Source: DATFQE01 sp963733845 (GTDB lineage: Bacteria > Actinomycetota > Thermoleophilia > Gaiellales > Gaiellaceae). Taken from it: DNA of 64,000 nt. Made by a program: the position numbers and the translations under genes. The stretch is taken from positions 1-64,000 of the forward strand of contig CAVTEM010000003.1 of the NCBI GenBank assembly GCA_963733845.1. The letters are read 5' to 3'. Of this stretch, positions 26,944 to 36,311 are shown one piece after another (position 1 is the stretch's first letter; each line of letters opens with the position of its first letter). The notes under the pieces are model-generated. The model was not told the origin of the DNA, searched no databases, and was given only the letters and a program-made list of their open reading frames with translations.

Positions 26944-27965
26944 GCGAGGCACCGCAGTTCATGGCGCCCGCGTTGCGGAGCCCGGACGAGGACGAGCTCG
27001 AGCGTTCGCTGCGGCCGCGCTCCCTGGACGACTTCGTCGGGCAGGAGCGCATCAAGGAGCAGCTCTCGATCGCGCTGCAGGCGGCGAAGACGCGAGGCGA
27101 GGCGCTGGACCACGTGCTGCTCGTCGGCCCGCCCGGGCTGGGCAAGACGAGCCTGGCCTACATCGTCCGTGAGGAGCTCGGCGTCGGCATCCGATCGGTC
27201 GCAGGCCCGGCGCTCGAGCGCAAGGGCGACATCGCCGCGATCCTGACCGCGATGGAGGACCGCGACGTCCTCTTCATCGACGAGATCCACCGGCTCTCGC
27301 GCGCGGTCGAGGAGATCCTGTACCCGGCGCTCGAGGACTTCCGCCTCGACATCGTGCTCGGCCAGGGCCCGGCCGCTCGCACACTGACGCTCGATCTGCC
27401 GCCGTTCACCATGGTCGGCGCCACCACGCGCACAGGCCTGCTGACGACGCCGCTGCGCGATCGCTTCGGGATGACGTTCCGGCTCGAGTACTACGAGCCG
27501 GCCGAGCTCGGGACGATCGTCAGGCGCTCGGCGCGCATCCTCGGCGTCGAGATCACCGGCGAGGCCGCGGACGAGATCGCCCGGCGCTCGCGAGGGACGC
27601 CGCGGATCGCGAACCGCATCCTGCGCCGCGTCCGCGACGTCGCGGAGGTCCGGCACGAGGGCGTCGTCACCGACGAGATCGCCGCCGAGGCGCTCGACCT
27701 GCTCGAGGTCGACGGCGAAGGGCTCGAGCGCACCGACCGCGAGCTGCTGCGGGCGATCGTGGAGCGGTTCGACGGAGGACCAGTGGGGCTTTCGACGCTG
27801 GCGGTTGCGCTGGGCGAGGAAGCCGACACCGTTGAGGACGTCTACGAGCCGTACCTGCTGCAGCTGGGCTTCCTCCAGCGCACCCCGCGCGGCCGGATCG
27901 TGACGAAGCTGGGTCGCGCGCACCTCGGCGCACCCGCGCGGACGAGCGCTGAAGCGCTCTTCTAG
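26940..27965 (+). CDS. ruvB: Holliday-junction branch-migration ATPase RuvB
   Basis: 341 residues. AAA+ motor: SLDDFVGQERIKEQL, Walker A GPPGLGKT (about 61-68), Walker B LFIDEIHRLS (about 109-118), sensor 1 GATTR, arginine finger region LRDRFGMTFRLEYY, and the C-terminal winged helix (GPVGLSTLAVALGEE.DTVEDVYEPYLLQLGFLQRTPRGR). The GTG start overlaps ruvA by 4 nt. Complete and undamaged. Confidence 0.97.
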   Translation: MSEAPQFMAPALRSPDEDELERSLRPRSLDDFVGQERIKEQLSIALQAAKTRGEALDHVLLVGPPGLGKTSLAYIVREELGVGIRSVAGPALERKGDIAAILTAMEDRDVLFIDEIHRLSRAVEEILYPALEDFRLDIVLGQGPAARTLTLDLPPFTMVGATTRTGLLTTPLRDRFGMTFRLEYYEPAELGTIVRRSARILGVEITGEAADEIARRSRGTPRIANRILRRVRDVAEVRHEGVVTDEIAAEALDLLEVDGEGLERTDRELLRAIVERFDGGPVGLSTLAVALGEEADTVEDVYEPYLLQLGFLQRTPRGRIVTKLGRAHLGAPARTSAEALF

Positions 27966-28285
27966 TGAGCGAAGTCTGGACGCCCGGGCAGGCAGGCCCG
28001 CACGAGGATCTCGTCGGCAGGATCCACGCGCAGATCCGGCGCTTCGCGGTCGAGCGCGAGCTCGAGCAGGCGATCGTCGAGCTGGAGCTCCGGGACGGCT
28101 CTCGCTTCGCCCTCGACGCGATTCTCCCGGAGCCCGGCTACGGCTTCGTGACGATTCGTCCACACCCCGGCGACGAGGACGTTGCCCCGGAGCTGATCGT
28201 GCCCGTCGGCCTGATCGGACGAATCGAGCTCCGGGCCGCTCCGGACGAGCCGTCGCGGCTCGGCTTCTCGCTCCCTGGCGCCTGA
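27965..28285 (+). CDS. Hypothetical protein after ruvB
   Basis: 106 residues with a GTG start that overlaps the ruvB stop by 1 nt, so it is the last gene of the ruv operon. It has an N-terminal helix rich in charged residues (DLVGRIHAQIRRFAVERELEQAIVELELRDGSRFALD) and a beta-rich C-terminus (GYGFVTIRPHP..DVAPELIVPVGLIGRIEL). No family is recognised. The position suggests a role connected to recombination or simply operon hitch-hiking. Confidence 0.75.
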   Translation: MSEVWTPGQAGPHEDLVGRIHAQIRRFAVERELEQAIVELELRDGSRFALDAILPEPGYGFVTIRPHPGDEDVAPELIVPVGLIGRIELRAAPDEPSRLGFSLPGA

Positions 28286-28316
28286 ACCGCAGCTCGTGCC
28301 ACGAGGGCATTGGCGC

Positions 28317-28670
28317 TCACCCGTTTTTGAGCTCCGTCCCGATCACGTGGATATCGACGGCATCGACATTCTCGAGCGTGTGCGGAGGTAGGGACGGGCC
28401 CCAGACGGCGGTCCCTGGTCGCGGCAAGCTGCCGCCCTCCCGACTGTCGGCCAGGACGGTGCCGTCGGCGTCCCGGCGTACGAAGTGGCCGAACGAGAGG
28501 ACGTACAGGCTGCCCGGCCATCGATGCGTGTGCGGCCGGGTGGTCTCACCCGGTGCGATCCTCGTCTCCAGGACGCGAACGGCGTCGTTTTCGAAGAGGA
28601 GCCGATGCGACTCGGGCGCTGCTGCCAGCGCATCGAGCGAATCGGGCCAGGGCCACGGTTCGACGCTCAC
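28317..28670 (-). CDS. Cupin-domain protein
   Basis: 117 residues from the GTG at 28670. A single cupin barrel: ENDAVRVLETRIAPGETTRPHTHRWPGSLYVLSFG holds the HTH of motif 1 (about 52-54), and motif 2 is weaker (GPSLPPHTLENVD). A metal-dependent or ligand-binding role is plausible; the substrate is unknown. The frame is open to 28811, but TAGATT 8 nt before 28670 and the family boundary favour this start. Confidence 0.75.
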   Translation of the reverse strand: MSVEPWPWPDSLDALAAAPESHRLLFENDAVRVLETRIAPGETTRPHTHRWPGSLYVLSFGHFVRRDADGTVLADSREGGSLPRPGTAVWGPSLPPHTLENVDAVDIHVIGTELKNG

Positions 28671-28702
28671 CGCCGAGGAATCTACTTCCGGGCGCTCGTT
28701 GC

Positions 28703-29159
28703 CTACCGCCGGAACTGGAGCTCGTGCCACGACGGCACCGGCGCGAGCTCGAGCAGCGCCCGCTCCCCGCGTGGGTCGCGGTAGCCGAACTCTGAGGAGT
28801 CGTCGTCCCACTCCACTTCGAGCAGCCCTTCCTTGACCCGGTGGTCGAGCCAGGCGCCGCGGAAGACCAGCTTGCGCAGCCAGTACACGAGCGACTCGCC
28901 CTCGACGAGCGACAGCCGCTCCCAGTGGCGGACGAGGTAGCGCCCGAGGTCACTGTGGGCGTCGACGATCTGGCCGTCGGCTGTCAGCTCGACCAGGTCC
29001 TGGATCTCCTCCTCGTCCAGGTCGTTGGAGGAGACGAGCCCGAGCTTGACCGCCGCGGCGACCACGCGCTGCTCGAAATCCGCGTCCGTTGAAGCCGAAG
29101 CGGTAGCCGAGGAATTCGACGACGTAGTCCGCGCCAGAGGAGTAGTTCGGCTCGGCCAC
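28703..29159 (-). CDS. Conserved hypothetical protein, frameshifted
   Basis: About 151 residues after joining. The N-terminus MAEPNYSSGADYVVEFLGYRFGFN is in one frame, and the remainder (DADFEQRVVAAAVKLGLVSSNDLDEEEIQDLVEL..., then RHWERLSLVEGESLVYWLRKLVFRGAWLDHRVKEGLLEVEWDD to WHELQFRR) in another, with the change at about 29088. It is acidic and probably cytosolic. No known domain is recognised. The GTG at 29159 follows TATCCT by 8 nt. Divergent from recJ. Confidence 0.65.
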
Positions 29160-29167
29160 CTCCGCCC

Positions 29168-29173
29168 AGGATA
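29168..29173 (-). promoter_or_regulatory. -10 box for the gene ending at 28703 (leaderless)
   Basis: TATCCT on the minus strand, 8 nt before the GTG at 29159. Confidence 0.4.
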
Positions 29174-29219
29174 GTCACCGGGCGCAGCCGTTCCAGCTCC
29201 GTCCGATCGCCTCCGTACG

Positions 29220-31121
29220 GTGATTCGTCCCATGGTCGAAGGTAGATGGTCGATCGGCGATTGCGACGCCTCGAAGGCGCGTAAGCTCGCTTCCGAGCTC
29301 GCTCTGAGCGAGACGACCGCGCGCGTGCTCGTCCGACGAGGGCTGTCCGAGCCGGAGGCCGCACGGGCGTTCCTGGAGGGCGGCGATCCCGGTCACGATC
29401 CCTTCCTGCTCGGCGACATGGCCGCCGCCTGCGAGGCGATCCGTGCGGCGGTGGCGGCCGGCCGGCGCATCTGCGTCCACGGCGACTACGACGTCGACGG
29501 CATCTGTGCCACGGCGCTCGCGGTCCTGATCCTGCGCGAGCTCGGGGCGGAGGTGGAGTTCCACCTGCCGAGCCGCTTCGAGGAGGGCTACGGCGTGGCG
29601 AGCCAGACGCTCGAACGGCTCGCGGAGGAGGGCTGCGGCCTCGTGCTGACGGTCGACTGCGGCATCACGGCCGTCGCCGAGATCGCCGAGGCCCGCGCTG
29701 CCGGGCTCGACGTCGTCGTCACCGACCATCACCGCCCGGGCGAGACGCTGCCCGATTGCCCCATCGTCGCCACACGACCCTCCGACTACCCGTTTCCGGA
29801 GCTGTGCGGCACCGGGGTCGTCTACAAGCTCGGTCAGGCTCTGCTCGGGCCGGACAGCGAGCTGCTGGCACGGCACCTGGACCTGGTGGCGCTGGCGACG
29901 ATCGCCGACGTCGTCCCGCTCGTGGACGAGAACCGAGCGCTGGCGATCGCCGGGCTACGAGCGCTCGCACGGACGCAGAAGCCGGGCCTGCGCGCCCTGA
30001 TGGAGTCCGCGCGCGTCGATCCGGCCGCGATCGACGAGAGCGCGGTCGGCTTTCGACTCGGACCGCGCATCAACGCCGCCGGCAGGCTCTGCCGCCCGGT
30101 CGAGGCGCTGGAGCTGCTTCTGACCGACGACGCCGACGAGGCTCGCCGCCTCGCGGAACGCCTCGAGGTGCTCAACCGCGACCGGCAGGCGGTCGAGCAG
30201 CGCATCGTGCGCGAGGCGATCGCGCAGGTCGAGGACTGGCCGGAGGCGCGCCGCCGCCGCCGCGGCTACGTGCTCGCCGACGAGAGCTGGCACGAGGGCG
30301 TGATCGGGATCGTCGCATCGCGCCTGGCGGAGCGCTTCAACCGTCCCGTGGTCCTCCTCGCAGGCGGAGACGGCGAGTGGAAGGGGTCCGGGAGGTCGAT
30401 TCCCTCGTTCGACCTGCACGCGGGCCTGGCCGCCTGCTCGCAGCTGCTCGAGCGGTGGGGAGGACACCGCGCCGCTGCGGGCCTGAGCGTCTCCGCCGAG
30501 CAGCTCGATGCGTTCGTCGAGGCCTTCGCCGCGCACGCCGACGAGCAGCTCGAGGATCGCGACCTCGAACCGGTCACGGCCGTGGACGCGATCGTCGCTC
30601 CGCGTGAGCTCACGCTCGCTCTCGCCGGCGAGCTGGCGCGGCTGGCGCCGTTCGGCCTGGGCAATCCCGGCGTGATGCTGCTCCTCGCGGGCTGCGAGAT
30701 CGCCGAACCGGCCGCCGTGGGCGAGGGACGGCACCTGCGCTTCCGGGTTCGCGATCCCGAGCGCGGCCGCGACGCGGGCAGTGCGATCGCGTTCGGCATG
30801 GGCGCACAGCTCGACCGTCTGCGGCGCATGGGCGCGTACGACGTCGCGTTCAGGCTCGAGGAGAACCGCTGGAACGGGACCGTCGCGCCGCAGCTCGTCG
30901 TCCGGCGCGTCTTCGACTCGAACGACCGCTACCACGATCTCCGCCGGCGCTTCGCGGCCGAGTTTCCGGAGCGAAGCGGGTGGAGCGACGACGCCAGGCT
31001 CGTCTTCGCGGAGCTGGGGCTGGACGGCGAGAGCCCGACCTGGCGCAGCTTGCTCGAGTCGGCGACCTTCAGAGCCCTCCTCGACGAGCGGCCGGAGGAG
31101 GTGATGCAGCAGGCGGCCTAG
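29220..31121 (+). CDS. recJ: Single-stranded-DNA-specific exonuclease RecJ
   Basis: 633 residues from the GTG, or 629 from the ATG at 29232. A 5'-3' ssDNA exonuclease of recombination and mismatch repair. The DHH phosphoesterase core shows ICVHGDYDVDGICATALAVL (about 81-100), LTVDCGITAVAEI and VVVTDHHRPGETLP (about 161-174), followed by GLRLGPRINAAGRL-type, ADESWHEGVIGIVASRLAE and GSGRSIPSFDLHAGL motifs of the DHHA1 domain and the OB fold at the C-terminus. It is complete. TACGGT at 29216-29221 is 10 nt before the ATG. Confidence 0.95.
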   Translation: MIRPMVEGRWSIGDCDASKARKLASELALSETTARVLVRRGLSEPEAARAFLEGGDPGHDPFLLGDMAAACEAIRAAVAAGRRICVHGDYDVDGICATALAVLILRELGAEVEFHLPSRFEEGYGVASQTLERLAEEGCGLVLTVDCGITAVAEIAEARAAGLDVVVTDHHRPGETLPDCPIVATRPSDYPFPELCGTGVVYKLGQALLGPDSELLARHLDLVALATIADVVPLVDENRALAIAGLRALARTQKPGLRALMESARVDPAAIDESAVGFRLGPRINAAGRLCRPVEALELLLTDDADEARRLAERLEVLNRDRQAVEQRIVREAIAQVEDWPEARRRRRGYVLADESWHEGVIGIVASRLAERFNRPVVLLAGGDGEWKGSGRSIPSFDLHAGLAACSQLLERWGGHRAAAGLSVSAEQLDAFVEAFAAHADEQLEDRDLEPVTAVDAIVAPRELTLALAGELARLAPFGLGNPGVMLLLAGCEIAEPAAVGEGRHLRFRVRDPERGRDAGSAIAFGMGAQLDRLRRMGAYDVAFRLEENRWNGTVAPQLVVRRVFDSNDRYHDLRRRFAAEFPERSGWSDDARLVFAELGLDGESPTWRSLLESATFRALLDERPEEVMQQAA

Positions 31122-31333
31122 GTGCTCAGACCGTGAGCAGACGAGACTCGGCCCGCGCCGGTGGAACGACGTGCGGAACCGGCCCTCCGTCGCCGCCCGG
31201 TCGAGTTCCACCAGCAGCCGGGCGAGTTTCGTGGTTCTGCGGCGGCGAACGCGCATGGGAGCACGGTTTCGCGCCGCTCGGGCAGCGTTCCTCCCCGCTT
31301 CGGGGCGGGAACGGTCACGCGGAAAGGCGGGAG

Positions 31334-31339
31334 TACACT
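31334..31339 (+). promoter_or_regulatory. -10 box of relA/spoT (leaderless)
   Basis: TACACT, 7 nt before the ATG at 31347. The same hexamer precedes the genes at 39226 and 53333. Confidence 0.55.
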
Positions 31340-31346
31340 TTCTTCC

Positions 31347-33569
31347 ATGGCGGTCATCGAGGCTTCAGAAAGACACCAGGACCTCGTCGAAGAGCTGATC
31401 GCCGAGGTCGAGGGCTACCTGCCCGACCTCGACCGGGACCTGATCGCGCACGCATTCCGCTTCGCCGAGCGGGCGCACGAAGGACAGCAGCGGCGGTCGG
31501 GCGAGGCCTTCATCCACCACCCGTTCGGTGTCGCCAAGATCTGCGCGGAGCTCCGCCTGGACGAGCAGACGATCGCGGCCGCGCTCCTGCACGACGTCGT
31601 CGAGGACACCGATGTCGAGCTCGACGAGCTGCGGAGCGAGTTCGGCGACGAGGTCGCGCAGCTGGTCGACGGCGTCACCAAGCTGACGCGCGTCCACTTC
31701 CAGAGCCGCGAGCATGCGCAGGCCGAGAACTACCGCAAGATGGTCGTCGCGATGGCGCAGGACGTCCGCGTCATCCTGATCAAGCTCGCCGACCGGCTGC
31801 ACAACCTGCGCACGATCGAGTACCTGGGCCGCCAGAAGCAGGTGCAGAAGGCTCGCGAGGCGCTCGAGGTGTACGCGCCGCTCGCGCACAGGCTCGGCAT
31901 CCACCAGCTCAAGTGGGAGCTCGAGGATCTCGCCTTCCAGACGCTGCACCCGCGCAAGTACGACGAGATCAAGGCGATGGTCGCCGAGCGGCGCGCCGAC
32001 CGCGAGGAGCACGTGGCCCAGGCGAGCGACGTGCTGCGCCACGAGCTGGAGAAGGTCGGCATCCCCGCGGAGATCTCGGGGCGCGCCAAGCACTTCTACT
32101 CGATCTACGACAAGATGGCCAAGAAGGGCCGCGAGTTCAACGAGATCTACGACCTGACGGCCATGCGCGTGATCGTCGAGCGCTCCGGGGACGAGGGCAC
32201 GCGGGACTGCTACGGGGCGCTTGGCCTGATCCACTCGCTGTGGAAGCCGATGCCCGGCCGCTTCAAGGACTACGTGGCCATGCCGAAGTTCAACCGCTAC
32301 CGGGCGCTGCACACGACCGTGATCGGGCCGCAGGGCCGGCCGCTCGAGATCCAGGTGCGGACGCGCGAGATGCACGAGACCGCCGAGCTCGGCATCGCCG
32401 CGCACTGGTACTCGTACAAGCCCGGCGCCCCCAAGAAGGGCAAGGACAAGGGGCCTGATCCGGAGTGGCTCGAGTGGGTGCGCTCGGTGATGGACTGGCA
32501 GCAGGACGAGGCCGACCCGCGCGAGTTCATCAAGACCTTCCGCACCGACCTCTTCGACGACGAGGTCTACGTCTTCACGCCCAAGGGCGAGGTGAAGACG
32601 CTCCCGTCGGGCTCGACGCCGATCGACTTCGCGTACGCCGTCCACACCGACGTCGGCCATCGCACCGTCGGCGCGAAGGTGAACGGCCGCATCGTCCCGC
32701 TCCATTACCGGCTGCAAAGCGGCGACTTCGTCGAGATCCTGACGTCGAAGAAGGGCCGAGGCCCGTCACGGGACTGGATGTCGCTGGCCGCCTCGTCGCG
32801 GGCGCGGAACAAGATCCGCCAGTGGTTCTCGCGCGAGTCGCGCGAGGACGCCGAGCAGAAGGGCCGCGAGTCGCTCGAGCAGGCGCTGAAGGCGCAGAAC
32901 CTCCCGTACCGGAAGCTGGCGGGCTCGGCGGTGCTCGCGCAGGTGATCCGCGAGACGGGCTTCAAGAAGGCCGAGGACTTCTACGTCGCCGTCGGCTCGG
33001 GGAAGCTGACCACGGGCCAGATCGTCAACAAGGTGCTGCAGCGGATGAAGACCTCCGAGGTCGTCGAGGAGGAGGCCGTTTCGCTCAAGACGCCGAAGGC
33101 CCGCCATGCGGTTCCGAGCGGCAAGGTCGGGATCAGCGTGCCGGGTGTCCAGGACGTGCTGATCCGGCTCGCCAAGTGCTGTACGCCCGTCCCGAGCGAC
33201 GAGGTCGTCGGCTACATCTCGATGGGCAAGGGCATCACGGTGCACCGGCGCGACTGTCCGAACGTGCGTGCCCTGATGCGGAACCCCGAGCGATTCACGC
33301 CGGTCGAGTGGGAGGGGGGCACGTCCCAGAGCTTCCGCGTCCACATCGCGGTCCACGCGTGGGATCGCCCGCGCCTGCTCGAGGACGTGGCCAGGACGTT
33401 CGCCGAGCACGGCGCCAACATCGTCTCGTACGGCGGCACCGTCGAGGACCAGCTCGCGAAGAACTGGTACGTGGCGGAGCTCGGCGACGTCAATTCGCTA
33501 CGCGGGCTGCTCAGCTCCCTGCGCGGCGTGGAAGCGGTGTTCGACTCGTATCGAGTCACTCCCTCGTAA
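31347..33569 (+). CDS. relA: Bifunctional (p)ppGpp synthetase/hydrolase (Rel)
   Basis: 740 residues. It makes and degrades the stringent-response alarmone. N-terminal HD hydrolase with intact active-site segments HHPFGVAKI and LLHDVVEDT (about residues 50-95), synthetase domain (GRAKHFYSIYDKMAKKG, YDLTAMRVIV, PGRFKDYVAMPKFNRYRALHTTVIGP, about 240-345), TGS domain (VYVFTPKGEVKTLPSGSTPIDFAYAVHTDVGHR, about 405-440), a CC/zinc-finger-like region (LAKCCTPVPSDEVVGYISMGKGITVHRRDCPN), and a C-terminal ACT domain. Both activities appear intact, as usual for a single long RSH. The frame is open upstream to 31161, but the start is fixed by the leaderless box. Confidence 0.97.
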   Translation: MAVIEASERHQDLVEELIAEVEGYLPDLDRDLIAHAFRFAERAHEGQQRRSGEAFIHHPFGVAKICAELRLDEQTIAAALLHDVVEDTDVELDELRSEFGDEVAQLVDGVTKLTRVHFQSREHAQAENYRKMVVAMAQDVRVILIKLADRLHNLRTIEYLGRQKQVQKAREALEVYAPLAHRLGIHQLKWELEDLAFQTLHPRKYDEIKAMVAERRADREEHVAQASDVLRHELEKVGIPAEISGRAKHFYSIYDKMAKKGREFNEIYDLTAMRVIVERSGDEGTRDCYGALGLIHSLWKPMPGRFKDYVAMPKFNRYRALHTTVIGPQGRPLEIQVRTREMHETAELGIAAHWYSYKPGAPKKGKDKGPDPEWLEWVRSVMDWQQDEADPREFIKTFRTDLFDDEVYVFTPKGEVKTLPSGSTPIDFAYAVHTDVGHRTVGAKVNGRIVPLHYRLQSGDFVEILTSKKGRGPSRDWMSLAASSRARNKIRQWFSRESREDAEQKGRESLEQALKAQNLPYRKLAGSAVLAQVIRETGFKKAEDFYVAVGSGKLTTGQIVNKVLQRMKTSEVVEEEAVSLKTPKARHAVPSGKVGISVPGVQDVLIRLAKCCTPVPSDEVVGYISMGKGITVHRRDCPNVRALMRNPERFTPVEWEGGTSQSFRVHIAVHAWDRPRLLEDVARTFAEHGANIVSYGGTVEDQLAKNWYVAELGDVNSLRGLLSSLRGVEAVFDSYRVTPS

Positions 33570-33886
33570 GCCACGGGGACACGTGGTTTCCGCCTGACCG
33601 TATTAGGCGCGGCTACCCACCCAGGTCCTCGTTCCGGGTGGGCGCCGCAGCCGTCTTGCCCCTCTCCCCCTACCTTCGTTGTATGGCCGGACGGGTCACC
33701 GCGACATCCCTCTTTCGGGTGAAACGTCCGAGGAAACGAGTGATCCTGGCGGCGGATCCGGCTCGAGAACCGGGCCGGTGAACTCCGAGACCGGCGAACG
33801 GGAAGCTTCCTCCCTCAACTCACCGGTGCATCCCTCGAACGAGGTACCCCGCTCGTTCGGGGGATGATCCCTCGATCGAGGGATCG
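33570..33886. other. Intergenic region between convergent genes
   Basis: 317 bp with no convincing gene. It contains a small open frame (33679-33867) with poor coding character, several short GC stems (for example around 33600-33650 and 33705-33800), and ends in the perfect palindrome at 33866-33885. No known riboswitch or small RNA was recognised. Confidence 0.5.
33866..33885. terminator. 20-bp perfect palindrome 3' of the GAF gene
   Basis: GATCCCTCGATCGAGGGATC is its own reverse complement and begins 1 bp beyond the stop of the minus-strand gene. As RNA it forms an 8-bp stem with a 4-nt loop, and no U-tract follows. A hairpin terminator or RNA stabiliser is the likely role. Confidence 0.5.
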
Positions 33887-34255
33887 TCAGCTGACGTCGG
33901 CCCAGGGCACGCCCTGCGTGTCCCAACCGACCAGGCAGTAAGGGGATACGAGCGTTGCGACCCGCTCCAGGAACGGCTGGTCGTCCGCGGCTCCGCTGCG
34001 CCGAACGACGAGCTCGGCCACCGGCGCTCCCTCGAACGTGACGAGCGCTCGCAGCTCCTCGCCGTCGCCCTCGCCGGCCTCCGGCCCGAGCACGAGCGTC
34101 CCCTCCTCCATGAAGGCGATTCCCACTCGCTCGAAGTGGGGCACGCGGTCGTGCAGCACGGCGACCACGTCGCGCAGGACGTCGTCCGCGTCCCCGCCGC
34201 GGTTCAGGATCCGCTCGACCGCGTCGAGCGCGCCGCGGTAGACGTCCGCGCTCAC
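33887..34255 (-). CDS. GAF-domain-like protein
   Basis: 122 residues, GTG start. DAVERILNRGGDADDVLRDVVAVLHDRVPHFERVGIAFMEEGTLVLGPEAG and ...VAELVVRRSGAADDQPFLERVATLVSPYCLVGWDT follow the pattern of small stand-alone GAF domains. It overlaps the upstream thioesterase gene by 4 nt (GTGA), so the two form one operon. The ligand is unknown; it may be a redox or small-molecule sensor related to the free Met-sulfoxide-reductase fold, but catalytic cysteines are not evident. Confidence 0.75.
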   Translation of the reverse strand: MSADVYRGALDAVERILNRGGDADDVLRDVVAVLHDRVPHFERVGIAFMEEGTLVLGPEAGEGDGEELRALVTFEGAPVAELVVRRSGAADDQPFLERVATLVSPYCLVGWDTQGVPWADVS

Positions 34256-34716
34256 GCCTGTACCGGGGTCTCGAGGTCCGAGCCCTCGAACGCACGCAGG
34301 CTCTCGACGTAGGACTCGGTGATCGGGCAGGCCTTGCGCTGGTCGAGGTCGACGAGGACGAGCGTCTGCTGGGCGGTCACCATCAGGACGTCGTCCTCGA
34401 CGCGGTAAGCCGCGTTCTCGAAGGTGACGCTCGTCCGGCCGATGCGGGCGGGCCGGATGAAGACCTCGAGCAGATCGTCGAAGCGTGCGGGGGCGAAGTA
34501 CTCGACCGTCGACGCCCGCATCACGAACTCGTGCGTGTCGCCCATCCCCAGCAGGCCGAGGTGGCGGTGGTACTCGACGCGGGCGAGGTCGAAGTAGGGC
34601 AGATAGCGGCCGTAGTAGACGATGCCCTGCGCATCCGTGTCCGAGAAGCCGACGCGCGTGTACGCGGCGTACTTGAAGGGCGGCTTCAGATCGCTGACGT
34701 GCCCGAGCTCCAACAT
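34252..34716 (-). CDS. Acyl-CoA thioesterase, 4HBT / YbgC-FadM type
   Basis: 154 residues. Hot-dog fold with YTRVGFSDTDAQGIVYYGRYLPYFDLARVEYHRHLGL (about 17-53), which includes the DTDAQGIVYYGRY active-site segment of YbgC-like enzymes, and later RIGRTSVTFENAAYR. It hydrolyses short- or medium-chain or aromatic acyl-CoAs; the precise substrate is unknown. The ATG at 34716 lies 8 nt after TAGCAT. The frame is open to 34818 but without conserved residues. Confidence 0.88.
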   Translation of the reverse strand: MLELGHVSDLKPPFKYAAYTRVGFSDTDAQGIVYYGRYLPYFDLARVEYHRHLGLLGMGDTHEFVMRASTVEYFAPARFDDLLEVFIRPARIGRTSVTFENAAYRVEDDVLMVTAQQTLVLVDLDQRKACPITESYVESLRAFEGSDLETPVQA

Positions 34717-34724
34717 CGGCGGCG

Positions 34725-34730
34725 ATGCTA
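34725..34730 (-). promoter_or_regulatory. -10 box of thioesterase-GAF operon (leaderless)
   Basis: TAGCAT on the minus strand, 8 nt before the ATG at 34716. Confidence 0.45.
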
Positions 34731-34909
34731 CCCCGGCGCTTCCCGGACCCGTCCCGCTGGGCATGTCCCGACCCGACGGCCCACGCCCCCACCCAGGGTG
34801 GGGAGCTGCGCCACCCACGTCCCGCGGACGACGCTAGCGGCGATCGTGCGCCGAGGGTGGAACCGGACCGTATCGCGGGCGTGGCGATTCGCCCACAGGC
34901 CTCGCGGGC

Positions 34910-36250
34910 TTAGGAGCGGATCACCTCGAGCACCTCGTCGCGCTTTCGCTCCATCAGCTCTTGCGAGCGGGCCTCGAGGTTCAGCCGCAGCAGCGGCTCG
35001 GTGTTCGACGGGCGCACGTTCATGTGCCAGTCCTCGCCGTCGACGGAGATCCCGTCCAGGTGCGACACGGTTCCCTCGCTGCCGAAGCGCTCCTTCAGCT
35101 CCTGGAGCTTCAGGGCCACGTCCGGAACGGGCGTGTTCAGCTCGCCGGTGATGAAGTAGCGCTCGCGCAGAGGCCGAAGGAGCTCGGACAGCTTCCGCCC
35201 GCTCCGGGACACGAGTTCCAGCATGAGCAGGAACGGCACGACCCCGGAGTCGGCCTGAGAGAAGTCGCGGAAGTAGTAGTGGCCGGACACCTCGCCGCCG
35301 AAGACCGCGTCCTCCTGCCGCATCCGATGCTTGATGAACGCGTGGCCGACGCGGTTGACCAGGGGGATTCCGCCGGCGCGCTCGATCGTCTCGGGCACGG
35401 CCCAGCTGGCGCGAACGTCGTAGATCACCTTCGCCCCGGGCTGCTTCTGCAGCACCGACTCGGCGAGCAGCGTCGTGACGAAGTCGCCGGGCACGAACTC
35501 GCCGGTGTCGTCGACGAAGAAGCAGCGGTCGGCGTCGCCGTCGAACGCCACGCCGAAGTCCGCGCCCTCCTCCCGTGTCTTGGCCACGATGAACTCCCGG
35601 TTCTCGGGCAGCAGTGGGTTCGGCTCGTGATTCGGGAAGGTGCCGTCGGGTTCGAAGAAGTACGGCGCGACCTCGATCGGCAGCCGCTCGAGCACAGGCG
35701 GGAGCATCACGCCCGCCATCCCGTTGGCCGCGTCGATGACGACCCGCAGCGGCCGGATCGCGGAGACGTCCACGAACGACAGCACGCGATCGACGTAGGC
35801 GGGCCAGATGTCGTGCGCGGTCACCGAGCCGCGGCGCTCGGGCTCCCCGAACCCTGCCAGCGCACGGTCGCGCACCTCCATCAGCCCCGAGTCGCCGCCG
35901 ACCGGCAGGGCGCCACGCCGCACGATCTTCATACCCGTGTACTCCTTGGGGTTGTGCGACGCGGTCACCTCGATGCCGCCGTCGAGCTGGAGGTCGCCGA
36001 CCGCGAAGTAGACCATCTCGGTGCCGACCATCCCGAGGTCGAGCACGTCCGCGCCGCCGTCGGTCGCGCCGCGGATCGCCGCCTCGGTCATCACCGGCGA
36101 CGAGAGGCGCATGTCGCGTCCGATCGCGATGCGTCTGGGCTCGAACTGCTCCGCGTACGCGCGGGCGATCGCGTAGGCACCCTCCTCGTCGAGCTCGTCG
36201 CGGTAGATCCCGCGGACGTCGTAGGCCTTGAACACCTTCGGATCGAGCAC
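34910..36250 (-). CDS. manB: Phosphomannomutase / phosphoglucomutase
   Basis: 446 residues. Interconverts hexose 1- and 6-phosphates for nucleotide-sugar and envelope synthesis. The four family signatures are present: phosphoserine loop TASHNPKEYTGMK (about 95-107), metal loop DGDADRCFF (about 233-241), sugar-binding GEVSGHYYF (about 314-322) and phosphate-binding RPSNTEPLLRL (about 413-423). The GTG at 36250 (LDPKVFKAYDVRGIYRDE) is chosen because the family's N-terminus begins here and TAGCAT stands 7 nt upstream; the frame is open much further upstream without conserved sequence. Confidence 0.95.
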   Translation of the reverse strand: MLDPKVFKAYDVRGIYRDELDEEGAYAIARAYAEQFEPRRIAIGRDMRLSSPVMTEAAIRGATDGGADVLDLGMVGTEMVYFAVGDLQLDGGIEVTASHNPKEYTGMKIVRRGALPVGGDSGLMEVRDRALAGFGEPERRGSVTAHDIWPAYVDRVLSFVDVSAIRPLRVVIDAANGMAGVMLPPVLERLPIEVAPYFFEPDGTFPNHEPNPLLPENREFIVAKTREEGADFGVAFDGDADRCFFVDDTGEFVPGDFVTTLLAESVLQKQPGAKVIYDVRASWAVPETIERAGGIPLVNRVGHAFIKHRMRQEDAVFGGEVSGHYYFRDFSQADSGVVPFLLMLELVSRSGRKLSELLRPLRERYFITGELNTPVPDVALKLQELKERFGSEGTVSHLDGISVDGEDWHMNVRPSNTEPLLRLNLEARSQELMERKRDEVLEVIRS

Positions 36251-36257
36251 CGGCAGG

Positions 36258-36263
36258 ATGCTA
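36258..36263 (-). promoter_or_regulatory. -10 box of manB (leaderless)
   Basis: TAGCAT on the minus strand, 7 nt before the GTG at 36250. Confidence 0.5.
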
Positions 36264-36311
36264 TGCGAAGGTTCCGCGGAACCAAGGGTGCTCGAGAGGC
36301 GTAGTAGCCGC

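Noticed and set aside
33679..33867. 62-codon frame in the relA/GAF intergenic region
   Set aside because: No ribosome-binding site or leaderless box, composition unlike neighbours, and its end runs into a palindrome.
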